A stretch of DNA of 64,000 nt from JAUNBN01 sp036645935 (GCA_036645935.1 JAVXNE010000006.1:62001-126000); one strand, 5' to 3'; shown: positions 44,203 to 53,249, counted from the stretch's first letter. Notes: generated from the sequence alone by a model not told the origin. Translations and numbers: made by a program.

Positions 44203-46256
44203 TGAAAAGTGCCGCTAAAAAACTGCTTGCACTCGATATCCCACTGCGAACTTATCTCTTTGCGGCGGGGATTTTGTGTGCCGCGAGACTGCTGCTGACA
44301 GCATGGCAAAAGCTCTTTCTCTGTCCGGAGATCAGCATGCTCGACGACATGCTCATGTATGACATGGCGCGCAGTGTGGTGTCCGGCAACTGGTTGGGCG
44401 CGTACAGTTATCTTGCGATGGGCAAACACGCGCTGTTCGCAGTGTGGCTCGCGCTGCTCAATCGGCTCGGAGTCTCAGTTCTCTTTGCAGGTCAACTGCT
44501 TTTTGTGACCGCGGCGCTCTGCGCGGCGGCGGCATTGCGCCCGCTGCTGAAAAACAATGCTCGTCGGCTCGCATTTCTTGCGCTGCTGCTCTTTTCTCCC
44601 AATTCCTATGCCGATTTTACTCTGCGTGTCTACCGCGACAACATAACGTCGTCGGTCACGCTGATTTTTTTCGCCTGCTGCGCAGGATTCGCACTTCGCG
44701 CGCGCCGCGGGAGCGGCCGCTCGCTGTGGCTGTTCGGAGCGGGGGCGGGATTTTCTCTCGGCGCCGCGTGGCTGCTTCGGGAAGATGCGGCGTGGCTGCT
44801 TCCTTTCGCGGCGCTCGCTCTTGTGCTCTCATTTTTTGAAATATTCAAAGGCGCGCGTTCGATTGCCCGTTTTGCGGCTCTCTCGCTGCTCGTTGCGCTT
44901 CCAATCGCGTCGATATCCGCATACAGCTTCGTCAACTGCAAGAATTACGGCAGATTCGCCGTGAGCGATCTCTCAAGCCCGGAATTTGCCGACGCCTACG
45001 GCGCGATGACCCGCGTGATCATCCCCAAAAATGAGCGCAACCCGATAATCCCCGTTCCCGCGTCGACACGCGAAAAACTGTACGCCGTCTCCCCTTCCTT
45101 TGCCGAACTTCGCGAATATCTTGAAGCGCCCGACTTCCTGCGTTGGCAAAAGGACTGCGGCGACGGACAGCTCGAATTCTCTGGCGGCGGGATATACTGG
45201 GCAGTGCGCGGCGCCGCAAGCCTTGCAGGACACTATGACAGCCCAGAAAGTGCAAAAGCCTATTATGAAAACGTCGCAAATGAGATAAATGCGGCGGCAG
45301 ACAGCGGCGCTCTCGGCGAGGTACTGCCCAAACGCAGCGGACTCAACACGCCGATTACCGCTCAATATGTCGGTCCGACACTTGTGTCGTCACTAAAGAG
45401 CCTCTACACAGTCGTGACCTACGCCGATCTTCGCTGTGACCCGGAAAACAGCGTCGGATCCGATTTGCTGATCGACGAAATGGAGCAGTTTCTCCACTGC
45501 AAATCGCAGCGCGAGCACTACAGCTTCACCGCCGCCGAGAAGCCCCCTCTCTCAAAAAAAGTTGTATTCTGGGCAATATGTGATGATGCTCCAGTCTCTG
45601 CGCGTCTGCTCGCAGCAGACGGGAGCGACATTCGTTGCGACAATATAGCGTCCTCTGCGGGTGATCTGTATCTTGACAATCTCTTGCGCGGCAAAGATTT
45701 GCGCAACACTGCCGGAGCGCGGCAGACGCTTTATTTTGAAAACGACGGCGCCGCGTCTCTTGAGCTGTCCTCCGGGATCGAGCGCATTTCAATCCCCGCA
45801 ATGAAGACGACGCCTGTCACAACGTCGGGACGCATAACCTACCGCGTCGAGTACGCGGGCGCCGCGCCAGAGGTTTCCACCGAATACGGCGTTGTCGAGC
45901 TGTGGCTTTATCGCGCGATGCGGATTATCGTCTGGATCTACCGCGCACTTGGAACGCTGCTGTTTTGCGCGGCAGTATATGCTCTCGGGCGCTTCGTCAT
46001 CCGCTCTGCCTCTCGGCGAAAACTTCCGAAAAACTCGGGAACCGCGTTCGCGCTCTGCCTCGGACTGCTGTTCTCAGCCGCTCTGCGCATTGGGATGGTG
46101 TCCTTTGCCGACGTAAGCGCGTTTGGTCTCGGCGTATACACGATGTACCTCTCGGCGGTCTACCCGCTCATGACACTGTTTGAATGCACGGCGCTTGTGC
46201 TGCTATCGATGAGCCTTAGTGACAAGAAACCCCAAGATGCGACTGACATACCATAG
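44202..46256 (+). CDS. polytopic membrane protein, GT-C glycosyltransferase-like
   Basis: 684 residues. About eight hydrophobic helices in the first 250 residues, an extracellular domain (~265-570), then four more helices. An acidic pair in the first outside loop (LDDMLMYDMA) and the overall layout resemble GT-C/GT39-type lipid-linked-sugar transferases, but no defining motif could be fixed. The next gene encodes a GtrB-like enzyme that makes polyprenyl-phosphate sugar, which supports a role in attaching that sugar to a surface polymer. Leaderless start; a 26-codon upstream extension from a TTG lacks any ribosome site. Confidence 0.6.
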   Translation: MKSAAKKLLALDIPLRTYLFAAGILCAARLLLTAWQKLFLCPEISMLDDMLMYDMARSVVSGNWLGAYSYLAMGKHALFAVWLALLNRLGVSVLFAGQLLFVTAALCAAAALRPLLKNNARRLAFLALLLFSPNSYADFTLRVYRDNITSSVTLIFFACCAGFALRARRGSGRSLWLFGAGAGFSLGAAWLLREDAAWLLPFAALALVLSFFEIFKGARSIARFAALSLLVALPIASISAYSFVNCKNYGRFAVSDLSSPEFADAYGAMTRVIIPKNERNPIIPVPASTREKLYAVSPSFAELREYLEAPDFLRWQKDCGDGQLEFSGGGIYWAVRGAASLAGHYDSPESAKAYYENVANEINAAADSGALGEVLPKRSGLNTPITAQYVGPTLVSSLKSLYTVVTYADLRCDPENSVGSDLLIDEMEQFLHCKSQREHYSFTAAEKPPLSKKVVFWAICDDAPVSARLLAADGSDIRCDNIASSAGDLYLDNLLRGKDLRNTAGARQTLYFENDGAASLELSSGIERISIPAMKTTPVTTSGRITYRVEYAGAAPEVSTEYGVVELWLYRAMRIIVWIYRALGTLLFCAAVYALGRFVIRSASRRKLPKNSGTAFALCLGLLFSAALRIGMVSFADVSAFGLGVYTMYLSAVYPLMTLFECTALVLLSMSLSDKKPQDATDIP

Positions 46257-46266
46257 GAGGCATACA

Positions 46267-47196
46267 ATGAAGCTGATTTCAATCGTAGTTCCCTGCTACA
46301 ACGAAGAGGAGGCGCTGCCGATATTTTACGAGCACATTGTCAAAACCGCCGAGGATATGAAATCTTTGGTCGATTGTGAATTTGTCTTCGTAAACGACGG
46401 CTCAAAAGACAAGACGCTCGAGGTCGTCCGCGCGCTCGCCGCAAATGATAAGCGGGTAAAGTACCTGTCGTTTTCACGCAATTTCGGCAAAGAATCGGCA
46501 ATGTTCGCCGGGCTTGAAAAGGCCAAGGGGGATTATATTGTTATAATGGATGCCGATTTGCAGGATCCCCCCGAATTTATACCTGAAATGTACAAGGGAA
46601 TCACCGAAGAGGGCTACGACTGTGTCGGATCTCGCCGCGTGACGCGAAAGGGAGAACCCGCACTGCGCTCCTTTTTCGCGCGCCAGTTTTACAAGCTCAT
46701 CAACAAAATCTCTAAAACGGAAATTGTGGACGGTGCCCGTGACTTTCGCATGATGACGCGCCAGATGGTAGATGCGATACTGTCGATGACAGAATACAAC
46801 CGCTTTTCAAAAGGAATTTTCAGCTGGGTCGGCTTTGACACCAAATGGCTCGAATACGAAAATGTCGAGCGCGTCGCCGGAGAGACAAAATGGTCGGTCT
46901 GGCGGCTGTTTCTCTATTCGCTCGATGGCATCGTCGCGTTTTCGACCGCCCCGCTCGCCGTCGCGTCGATCACCGGTTTTTCTTTCTGCTTCATCGCCTT
47001 TGTGCTGTTTTTGGTTTACATAATCAAAGCCCTCGTGTGGGGCGACCCCGTTGCGGGTTTTCCGACGCTGATCGGGATTGTTCTGCTAATTGGAGGCATC
47101 CAGCTTTTCTGTATCGGCATCCTCGGGCAGTATCTCTCAAAGACCTACCTCGAAACAAAAAAGCGCCCTATATACATAACAAAAGAGGAAAACTGA
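46267..47196 (+). CDS. polyprenyl-phosphate glycosyltransferase (GtrB/DPM1-like)
   Basis: 309 residues. GT2 fold with IVVPCYNEEEALP, FVNDGSKDKT and the metal motif DADLQDPPE, then two C-terminal membrane helices as in GtrB. Transfers a sugar from a nucleotide to undecaprenyl phosphate on the inner face. AGGAGG lies directly before the ATG, 10 bases after the membrane-protein gene, so the pair forms an operon: one makes the lipid donor, the other likely uses it. No flippase (GtrA) is present nearby. Confidence 0.9.
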   Translation: MKLISIVVPCYNEEEALPIFYEHIVKTAEDMKSLVDCEFVFVNDGSKDKTLEVVRALAANDKRVKYLSFSRNFGKESAMFAGLEKAKGDYIVIMDADLQDPPEFIPEMYKGITEEGYDCVGSRRVTRKGEPALRSFFARQFYKLINKISKTEIVDGARDFRMMTRQMVDAILSMTEYNRFSKGIFSWVGFDTKWLEYENVERVAGETKWSVWRLFLYSLDGIVAFSTAPLAVASITGFSFCFIAFVLFLVYIIKALVWGDPVAGFPTLIGIVLLIGGIQLFCIGILGQYLSKTYLETKKRPIYITKEEN

Positions 47197-47385
47197 CGTC
47201 GGTCGCTGTCCTTTTCGCCGCTGTTGGAATAGATCTTCTTTGTTTTGCGAAACACAGGCCAACATTCCCTCAAGCTCTTGACCCTTCACAATTATCCGCG
47301 CTCGGCGTGCTCGGAGCGCAACGCAAACAATGCCGCCGAACTGCACACACTCAACCAGTATTGCTGTCTCACATTCTTGCCAATT

Positions 47386-47420
47386 AAACCGCCGCTTCCC
47401 AAAAACGGCGGTTTTTGTTT
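47386..47420 (+). terminator. terminator after the glycosyltransferase operon
   Basis: A 9-bp stem AAACCGCCG (47386-47394) with CGGCGGTTT (47406-47414), then TTGTTTT. It is 190 bases after the stop. Confidence 0.8.
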
Positions 47421-47657
47421 TGTGAAATGGAAGTTTTCCTGCAATTTTTCATGCAAAACCCGAGCTTATCTATCTTAAAGTCATTGTTTGGACACATTTT
47501 AGTCATATTTGCATCAAATTGTGCGCCGTTGTTCACAGTAAGTCGTTCATTATTGCGCATTGACAAACTGCCCTCAGATATTCGATAATAGGGACTAATA
47601 CTTTTGCACTTTAAAAGTCTAAAGGCAGGGGTAAACATACTGAAAAGGGGTAAGGTA
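47421..47657 (+). promoter_or_regulatory. promoter region of the amino acid permease
   Basis: TTGACA (47560-47565), 18 bases, GATAAT (47584-47589); leader of about 60 bases. No riboswitch fold recognised. The rest of this interval holds no gene. Confidence 0.55.
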
Positions 47658-49064
47658 ATGGAAAACGGTCTCAAGAAAAAGTTCGGCCTGCTGACCGCCA
47701 TCGCAATGGTCGTGGGCATAGTCATCGGCAGCGGCGTCTTCTTTAAGGCCGAGAAGATTCTCAATGCTACCGGCGGCAACCTTCCCATCGGAATTCTCGC
47801 ATGGGTCATAGGTGGTGTCATCATGATCGTGTGCGCCTACACGTTCGCCCTTATGGCGACCAAGTGGGAGTACGTCAACGGAGTTGTTGACTATGCAGAA
47901 GTCACGATGGGCAAAAAATATGGATATTATGTCGGTTGGTTTATGGCTACTATCTATTACCCCACGCTGACCTCAGTGCTCGCGTGGATCTCCGCGCGCT
48001 ACCTGTGCGTCCTGATCGGGTTTGAGAACCCTGTGGCCGGCGTCGAAGTATGGGTCATCGGATGCTTCTTCCTTTGTGCAAGCTATGCGCTCAACGCCCT
48101 CTCCCCGATACTCGCCGGAAAATTCCAGGTGTCCACAACGATAATCAAGCTCGTCCCACTGCTCCTCATGGCGATTGTAGGCACGATAATGGGCTTCTCA
48201 AACGGCATGATACAGCAGAACTTCACGACGGTTGTCGAGCACGTAGACACGGGAACCGCGCTCTTCACTGCGGTTTGCGCGACGGCATTCGCCTATGAGG
48301 GCTGGATCATCGCAACAAGCATAAACGCAGAACTCAAGGATTCAAAAAAGAATCTTCCAAAAGCTCTTATGATAGGCACGGCTGTTGTCATGGCCGTTTA
48401 TATTCTTTATTACATCGGTCTTTCCGGCACCGTCACCAACGCCAACCTCATGCAGATGGGCGAAGCCGGAGCAAAGCTGGCTTTCACGACGGCTTTCTCT
48501 AAAATCGGCGGCACGCTGCTGTCGGTGCTCGTCGTAATCTCCTGCCTCGGAACTCTAAACGGGCTCATGCTCGGCTGCACCCGCGGCATGTACTCAGTCG
48601 CGGCACGCAACCAGGGTCCTTGCCCCGAAGTGTTCAAGCAGATTGACCCAATCACCAATATGCCCGCAAACAGCTCGATCGTGGGGCTGTTGCTGTGCGG
48701 ATTCTGGTATATGTACTTCTACGGTGCAAATCTCGCTCCCGCAAACCCGCTCGCGACTGCGCCTTGGTTCGGACCGTTCTGCTTCGATTCTTCGGAGATT
48801 CCGATCATAACTCTTTACGCTATGTACATTCCTATCTTCATCTCATTCATGATCAAAGAAAAAGAACTCTCGCCGTTTAAGGGCAAAGTTATGCCCCTGC
48901 TTGCTATTCTTGGCTGCATAATGATGGTCGTCGCGGCGATATTCGCTCATAAGATGGCCGTTGTATACTACCTCATCGTCTTCGCGGTCATAATGCTGCT
49001 CGGCTACGTGTTCAACCGCAAAAACAACGATACCTCGATACAGTCCACACAAGTTAACAGTTAA
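47658..49064 (+). CDS. APC-superfamily amino acid permease
   Basis: 468 residues with about 12 membrane helices. The first helix carries the unwound glycine motif GIVIGSGVF that binds the amino group, typical of the LAT/SteT-like branch. Internal TM6 region AFAYEGWIIATS is family-typical. Substrate is not decided: serine/threonine exchangers and other neutral amino acid carriers share these marks. ATG 47658 has AAGG(T) close upstream; the frame opens 18 codons earlier without support. Single gene with its own terminator. Confidence 0.88.
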   Translation: MENGLKKKFGLLTAIAMVVGIVIGSGVFFKAEKILNATGGNLPIGILAWVIGGVIMIVCAYTFALMATKWEYVNGVVDYAEVTMGKKYGYYVGWFMATIYYPTLTSVLAWISARYLCVLIGFENPVAGVEVWVIGCFFLCASYALNALSPILAGKFQVSTTIIKLVPLLLMAIVGTIMGFSNGMIQQNFTTVVEHVDTGTALFTAVCATAFAYEGWIIATSINAELKDSKKNLPKALMIGTAVVMAVYILYYIGLSGTVTNANLMQMGEAGAKLAFTTAFSKIGGTLLSVLVVISCLGTLNGLMLGCTRGMYSVAARNQGPCPEVFKQIDPITNMPANSSIVGLLLCGFWYMYFYGANLAPANPLATAPWFGPFCFDSSEIPIITLYAMYIPIFISFMIKEKELSPFKGKVMPLLAILGCIMMVVAAIFAHKMAVVYYLIVFAVIMLLGYVFNRKNNDTSIQSTQVNS

Positions 49065-49076
49065 CTGATTTAAAAC

Positions 49077-49128
49077 AAACGCCACTCGTTGAAAACTTTC
49101 GGGTTCTCATCGGGTGGCGTTTATTTTT
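49077..49128 (+). terminator. terminator after the amino acid permease
   Basis: AAACGCCAC (49077-49085) pairs with GTGGCGTTT (49114-49122), then ATTTTT. Confidence 0.8.
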
Positions 49129-49248
49129 ACCGCTTGTACGTCGCACCGAGTGTCATGCATTTTCATATTGGTCGTGAGTGGCGCTCACGATACATGCGTT
49201 CAATAAAGTAATTAAAGCCGCTGGCTAAGGTACTGAAATATCGCTGAT

Positions 49249-49356
49249 TCACTGAACATAAGATTCTTCGATTTGCACAGAATGACCAGTTTCCGCATTG
49301 CACTCATGGCTCGTTATGCACAGCGAAGTGAACTCCACCGCCGCGCGCACTGCGGA
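49249..49356 (-). pseudogene. duplicated 3' end of the pyridoxal kinase gene
   Basis: On the minus strand this encodes ESAVRAAVEFTSLCI followed by a diverged tail, matching the kinase C-terminus (LRSAVRAAVEFTSLCI). A 42-base block at 49315-49356 equals 49460-49501 with one mismatch. It lies directly after the kinase stop in another frame with no start, so it is a relic of a 145-base tandem duplication. Confidence 0.75.
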
Positions 49357-49357
49357 C

Positions 49358-50233
49358 TCAATTCTTTTCACTCTCCTGAAATAAGCCTTCAAGCTGTCCG
49401 ATGCACTGCTCAAAGCGCACGCCGCCGCGCACGTCGCACCGGGTGTCGTGCGTTTTTTGTATGCACAGCGAAGTGAACTCCACCGCCGCTCGCACTGCGG
49501 AGCGAAGAGACAGCTCACGCGCTGTTGCAGCAGCGACGACACTTGAAAAAATGTCTCCTGTCCCGTGGTAGTAGCCCTCTACGGCTCGTGCAAACTCGTA
49601 TGCCGTTTCGCTGCAACGCTCGCCATATGCCACGGCACCCAGGAATCCCTCCTCAAGGCTAACCCCCGTGATAACGGCGTTGCGTGCGCCACGCTCCACA
49701 AGCAAGTTAAGCAGCTTTTGCACCCTGTTTTTGTCTGGATGCGGGTCATAACTTTCATTTGTGATCATCGCCGCCTCGGTGAGGTTGGGTATCACTATAT
49801 CCGCACGAGCGCACAGCCGCGCCATGCGCGCTGCAAAAACGCTGTCAAATCCGCTGTAAAGCGATCCTCCATCTGCCATAGCGGGATCGATAATCACCGT
49901 CGTTTCTTTCACCGCAAACACGTCGATAAAGTTTTCGACAAGCTCTATCTGCCGTGACGAGCTGAGATAACCTGTGTAGATCACGTCAAAGAACAGCCCG
50001 AGCTTCTGCCAGTGGTCGGTAATTTTAGGAATATCATCGGTGAGATCGCGAAATGTGTACCCATTAAAACCGCCGGTATGCGTCGAAAGCACCGCTGAGG
50101 GAATTCCGCATACCTCGACACCCGACGCCGAAATAATCGGCAGTGCGACAGTGAGCGAGCAGCGTCCGAAGCAGGAAAAATCCTGAATTGTCGCAATTCT
50201 TGGCTGTTTTACAATTCCTTCGTTCCATGCCAT
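49358..50233 (-). CDS. pdxK: pyridoxal/pyridoxamine kinase
   Basis: Phosphorylates vitamin B6 vitamers for PLP salvage. 291 residues, ribokinase fold. Family marks: IQDFSCFGRCSLTVALP at the start, TGYLSS, IIDPAMAD and the catalytic GTGD (YYHGTGDIFSS). The ATG has AGGAG nine bases upstream. The last ~35 residues differ from the usual ending and the 3' end is tandemly repeated just downstream, so the present C-terminus may be a product of that rearrangement. PLP enzymes that could use the product in the window include GlgP and the YnbB homologue. Confidence 0.9.
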   Translation of the reverse strand: MAWNEGIVKQPRIATIQDFSCFGRCSLTVALPIISASGVEVCGIPSAVLSTHTGGFNGYTFRDLTDDIPKITDHWQKLGLFFDVIYTGYLSSSRQIELVENFIDVFAVKETTVIIDPAMADGGSLYSGFDSVFAARMARLCARADIVIPNLTEAAMITNESYDPHPDKNRVQKLLNLLVERGARNAVITGVSLEEGFLGAVAYGERCSETAYEFARAVEGYYHGTGDIFSSVVAAATARELSLRSAVRAAVEFTSLCIQKTHDTRCDVRGGVRFEQCIGQLEGLFQESEKN

Positions 50234-50336
50234 AAATTAAATCTCCTGTTAACGGCAGAAAAGTGTACTGCCTCATGCCGCGCGGTTTCCGCCCGCTCCC
50301 TGCCCCGCTCTGTTGTGTAAATATTATCTATCTGTT

Positions 50337-51098
50337 CTATCGGAATATTCTGCCGAAAATCCCGCCCGCTTTTATCGTGGGTATCCGCTCTCCGCGCGAC
50401 GCAATCTCATCCGCCATAGCGCTGCATACCCTAATCTGATTTGGCAGCCGCTCATATTTTTTGTAATATGACCCATAATCGGAATAGAGATCGAGCAGCT
50501 CGCAGGTTTCGATTGCGGACAGCAGCGGCAGACAGCAATGCTCTGCGGCTGCAAGCGGCCAATAGATATCAGACCCGCATTCATCGGGCGTTTTCCTTGC
50601 CGTTATCGAGCGGCAGACATCAAGCGCAAGCCGTTTGCCCAGTGCACACGCGTCCCCCTCACAGAGCGAAACTAATCTTGCAAGCTCTGATGCGCAATTG
50701 CGGACGTCATCAAAATAGCGCTTGTGTATCGGATCGTCACCGTAACTGTCACGTCCGAGAAAAAGCTGTCCGAGACCGCTTTTCACGCTTCTTTGAGCGC
50801 CGAGCTGCGTAGCCTCAAAAACATATTTTTTATATATCTCAAAATATGATGCCGCCTGGCGCAACAGTCCGATTGTGCGGCTGCGCTCGAAAATTCCGTC
50901 GTAACCCGAGCGAATAACCGCGTCGAAATCACCTGCATCATAGAGCCGCATCACACGCTCCTCGTCATTTACACCCGCTTCGCGCGGGATATCTGCCTCA
51001 AATTTTGTCCCGCAGTAAACACAGAACAGCTCGAGCGTATCTGCCTCCACTGTGACATTTTTGCCGCAATTGGGACACCGTTCCTCTTTTGTTGCCAT
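50337..51098 (-). CDS. zinc-ribbon protein of unknown function
   Basis: 253 residues. An N-terminal treble: CPNCGKN...CVYCGTKFE (two CxxC pairs near residues 8-30). The remainder is helical, with several conserved-looking aromatics (SYFEIYKKYVFEA, SDYGSYYKKYE), and is not recognised. The ATG at 51098 is chosen because the zinc ribbon begins there; the frame opens 33 codons earlier. Promoter at 51136-51165. Soluble, no membrane segment; function unknown. Confidence 0.65.
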   Translation of the reverse strand: MATKEERCPNCGKNVTVEADTLELFCVYCGTKFEADIPREAGVNDEERVMRLYDAGDFDAVIRSGYDGIFERSRTIGLLRQAASYFEIYKKYVFEATQLGAQRSVKSGLGQLFLGRDSYGDDPIHKRYFDDVRNCASELARLVSLCEGDACALGKRLALDVCRSITARKTPDECGSDIYWPLAAAEHCCLPLLSAIETCELLDLYSDYGSYYKKYERLPNQIRVCSAMADEIASRGERIPTIKAGGIFGRIFR

Positions 51099-51135
51099 AT
51101 CTATCGAAACACCGCCTTGTGGAATTGTTGTAGAA

Positions 51136-51165
51136 AGTATACCACCGAATCCGCCACTTGAGCAA
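51136..51165 (-). promoter_or_regulatory. promoter of the zinc-ribbon gene
   Basis: On the minus strand, TTGCTC (51160-51165), 18 bases, extended TGG then TATACT (51136-51141). The predicted start lies inside the longer open frame, supporting the later ATG. Confidence 0.5.
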
Positions 51166-51197
51166 ACAAATCCTTCGCGTTTTGATTGCTTTGTCAA

Positions 51198-51240
51198 TTG
51201 ACAGCAGCCTCCTCACAGTGATAAGCTGGACGCAGCTTAT
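51198..51240 (+). promoter_or_regulatory. aconitase X promoter with 20-base palindrome
   Basis: TTGACA (51198-51203), 18 bases, TAAGCT (51222-51227). The -10 is within a perfect inverted repeat, ATAAGCTG (51221-51228), GACG, CAGCTTAT (51233-51240), a likely repressor site or 5' RNA hairpin. Confidence 0.55.
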
Positions 51241-51289
51241 ATTCACACCGCGCGGCCACTGCCGCAAGACGCAAAGGAGTATCAAAACC

Positions 51290-52567
51290 ATGCCAATTAA
51301 ATTGACCGCTGCGCAACAGGCCGTCCTTGACGGCGGGAGCGGCGAGGTTAAAGCCAAGATCATGAGAACTCTCATGATGTACGGCGAGGCGTTCGGAGCG
51401 ACAGAGATGGTTCCGGTTACCGGAAAATACGGACACCTCGTAACGAGTTTCGGACTCTCGATGATCGGCCCTGTTTACAACATTATGGATCAGCTAATTG
51501 AGGGCAACGCGCTGTCCGAACAGAAATTCAGCGCCGATCCGCGCCCACTCGACCCCGCAGTTCCCTGCAATTTTATGCAAAACCTGCTCTTTAAATTTAT
51601 GTATTCAAAGCAAGACGACTATGAAGCACAGCTGCAAAAGGTCGGGCTGCTCGACCGCGACGCATTCACCTGCACCTGCTACCTCGACGAGGTCGGCAAC
51701 AAGCCCAATCCCGGCGAAGTCCTGTCGTGGGCAGAGAGCAGCGCGGTTGTCTTTGCCAACAGTGTGCTCGGTGCGCGATGCAACCGCAACAGCGGAATAC
51801 TCGAGCTGTTCGGAAGCGTCGTCGGCTGGGTTCCGTATTTCGGACTGCTGACCGACGAAGGCCGCATCGCGACATGGACGGTCGAGGTCAAGACATCCGC
51901 CGTTCCCGAAGCACAAATTCTGGGCTCGGCAATCGGCATGAAAGTCATGGAATCCGTTCCCTACATAAAAGGGCTAGACAAATTTCTCGGCACTGAACTC
52001 ACAGATGAAACCACCGCCTATCTCAAGGATTTCGGAGCGGCTACCGCATCAAACGGCGCTGTCGGGCTTTATCACATTGAAAACCTCACCCCCGAGGCAA
52101 AAGCCCAGGGTGAAAAGCTGATATCCGAGAACGCGCGAACCTATATCGTCGACGACGCCGAGCTTGCGCGAGTCAAGGCGAGCTATCCCGTTATGTGGAA
52201 AGACCCTTCCTCAACACCGAAGCTCTGCTTCATCGGATGCCCGCATCTGACGCTTGGTCAGCTCAAGGATTGGACTGAAAAGCTCGAGAGCGGCCTTGCG
52301 GCAAACAAACGCACAAAGATCGCAATCCCTACCGTTGCCACCACCTCTCCCGCCGTCAAAAAAGAGTTTGACAAAACAGAATATGCCGCGCGGCTCAAGA
52401 ACTGCGGCGTCGTCGTGTCGAGCATATGCGCGCTGATGTACATGAACAATCCGCTCTGCGGCAAGATGCCCGTTATCACAAACTCCAACAAACTGCGCAC
52501 CTACACAAGCGCGCGCTATTACACGACATCCGAGATTCTCGAACAACTCACAAGGGGGGCGAACTAA
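51290..52567 (+). CDS. aconitase X catalytic (large) subunit
   Basis: 425 residues, DUF521/AcnX catalytic domain, a dehydratase. Conserved opening LTAAQQAVLDGGSGEVKAK and the cysteines CTCYLDEVGNKPNPGE, GARCNRNSG and FIGCPHLTLGQ that hold the iron-sulfur cluster and substrate. Known AcnX enzymes are cis-3-hydroxy-L-proline dehydratase in bacteria and phosphomevalonate dehydratase in archaea. No proline-catabolic or mevalonate gene is near, so the substrate is open. ATG 51290 has AAAGGAG ten bases upstream. The swivel subunit gene follows with no gap. Confidence 0.9.
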   Translation: MPIKLTAAQQAVLDGGSGEVKAKIMRTLMMYGEAFGATEMVPVTGKYGHLVTSFGLSMIGPVYNIMDQLIEGNALSEQKFSADPRPLDPAVPCNFMQNLLFKFMYSKQDDYEAQLQKVGLLDRDAFTCTCYLDEVGNKPNPGEVLSWAESSAVVFANSVLGARCNRNSGILELFGSVVGWVPYFGLLTDEGRIATWTVEVKTSAVPEAQILGSAIGMKVMESVPYIKGLDKFLGTELTDETTAYLKDFGAATASNGAVGLYHIENLTPEAKAQGEKLISENARTYIVDDAELARVKASYPVMWKDPSSTPKLCFIGCPHLTLGQLKDWTEKLESGLAANKRTKIAIPTVATTSPAVKKEFDKTEYAARLKNCGVVVSSICALMYMNNPLCGKMPVITNSNKLRTYTSARYYTTSEILEQLTRGAN

Positions 52568-53008
52568 ATGAAACAATTTAAAGGACGTCCTGTCGTGCCG
52601 GGAACTGTCAGCGCCGAGGCACTGGTCTCAAAGGGTGGGTTCAACACACTCGCGAGCTTTCAGAAAGCGCTCATGTTCGGAGACAAGAAAGCCACTTGCT
52701 CAGACCAAAACAACTCCGACATCTTCGGGAAACCGATCTGTGGTGCGGCGCTCTGTATGCCTCAGACCATCGGCTCGACAACGGGCGGCATGGTGCTCTA
52801 TTGCGCGGCCGCAATGGGTCGCCAACCCGCCTGCCTACTCTTTTCAAAACCAATCGATTCCCTTGCGGCGGCGGGAGCTGTGCTCGCCCACGTCTGGACC
52901 GACAAATCAATGCCCACTATCGATTCGCTCGGCGACGAGTTTCTCGATTACGTCCAGAGCGGAATGAAAGTAACCGTCGCACAGGACGGCACCGTGACTG
53001 TTGAGTAG
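52568..53008 (+). CDS. aconitase X swivel (small) subunit
   Basis: 146 residues, DUF126 swivelling domain that closes over the catalytic subunit. Family marks: FKGRPVVPGTVSAEALVS, FGKPICGAALCMPQTIGSTTG (the conserved Ser of the active site), and KPIDSLAAAGAV. The ATG follows the large-subunit stop directly (TAAATG), with AAGGGGGG upstream. A terminator ends the pair. Confidence 0.93.
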   Translation: MKQFKGRPVVPGTVSAEALVSKGGFNTLASFQKALMFGDKKATCSDQNNSDIFGKPICGAALCMPQTIGSTTGGMVLYCAAAMGRQPACLLFSKPIDSLAAAGAVLAHVWTDKSMPTIDSLGDEFLDYVQSGMKVTVAQDGTVTVE

Positions 53009-53044
53009 CTGACACGCCATTAACCTCTATATAGTACCGCATGC

Positions 53045-53091
53045 AACACAACCGATTCGGTCAAACGGCCTTCGGTTGTGTTGTTCTTTTG
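53045..53091 (+). terminator. terminator after aconitase X
   Basis: An 11-bp stem AACACAACCGA (53045-53055) with TCGGTTGTGTT (53072-53082), then GTTCTTTT. Confidence 0.8.
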
Positions 53092-53172
53092 TAAAACCAG
53101 TGTGCTGTGATGTTTTGTTTTATGATTACTACCGTTTTCATGAACTAATTTCAAAGTCGGAGCTGTGTAAAC

Positions 53173-53201
53173 TTGAAAGGCACGTCGTTCAAATGTATAA
53201 T
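53173..53201 (+). promoter_or_regulatory. sigma-A promoter of the DUF1846 gene
   Basis: TTGAAA (53173-53178), 17 bases, consensus TATAAT (53196-53201). The gene starts 49 bases later. Confidence 0.65.
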
Positions 53202-53249
53202 GGACAAGATTGTTAATAAACATAAGTCCTAACAGGTGCGGAGGAGCAG

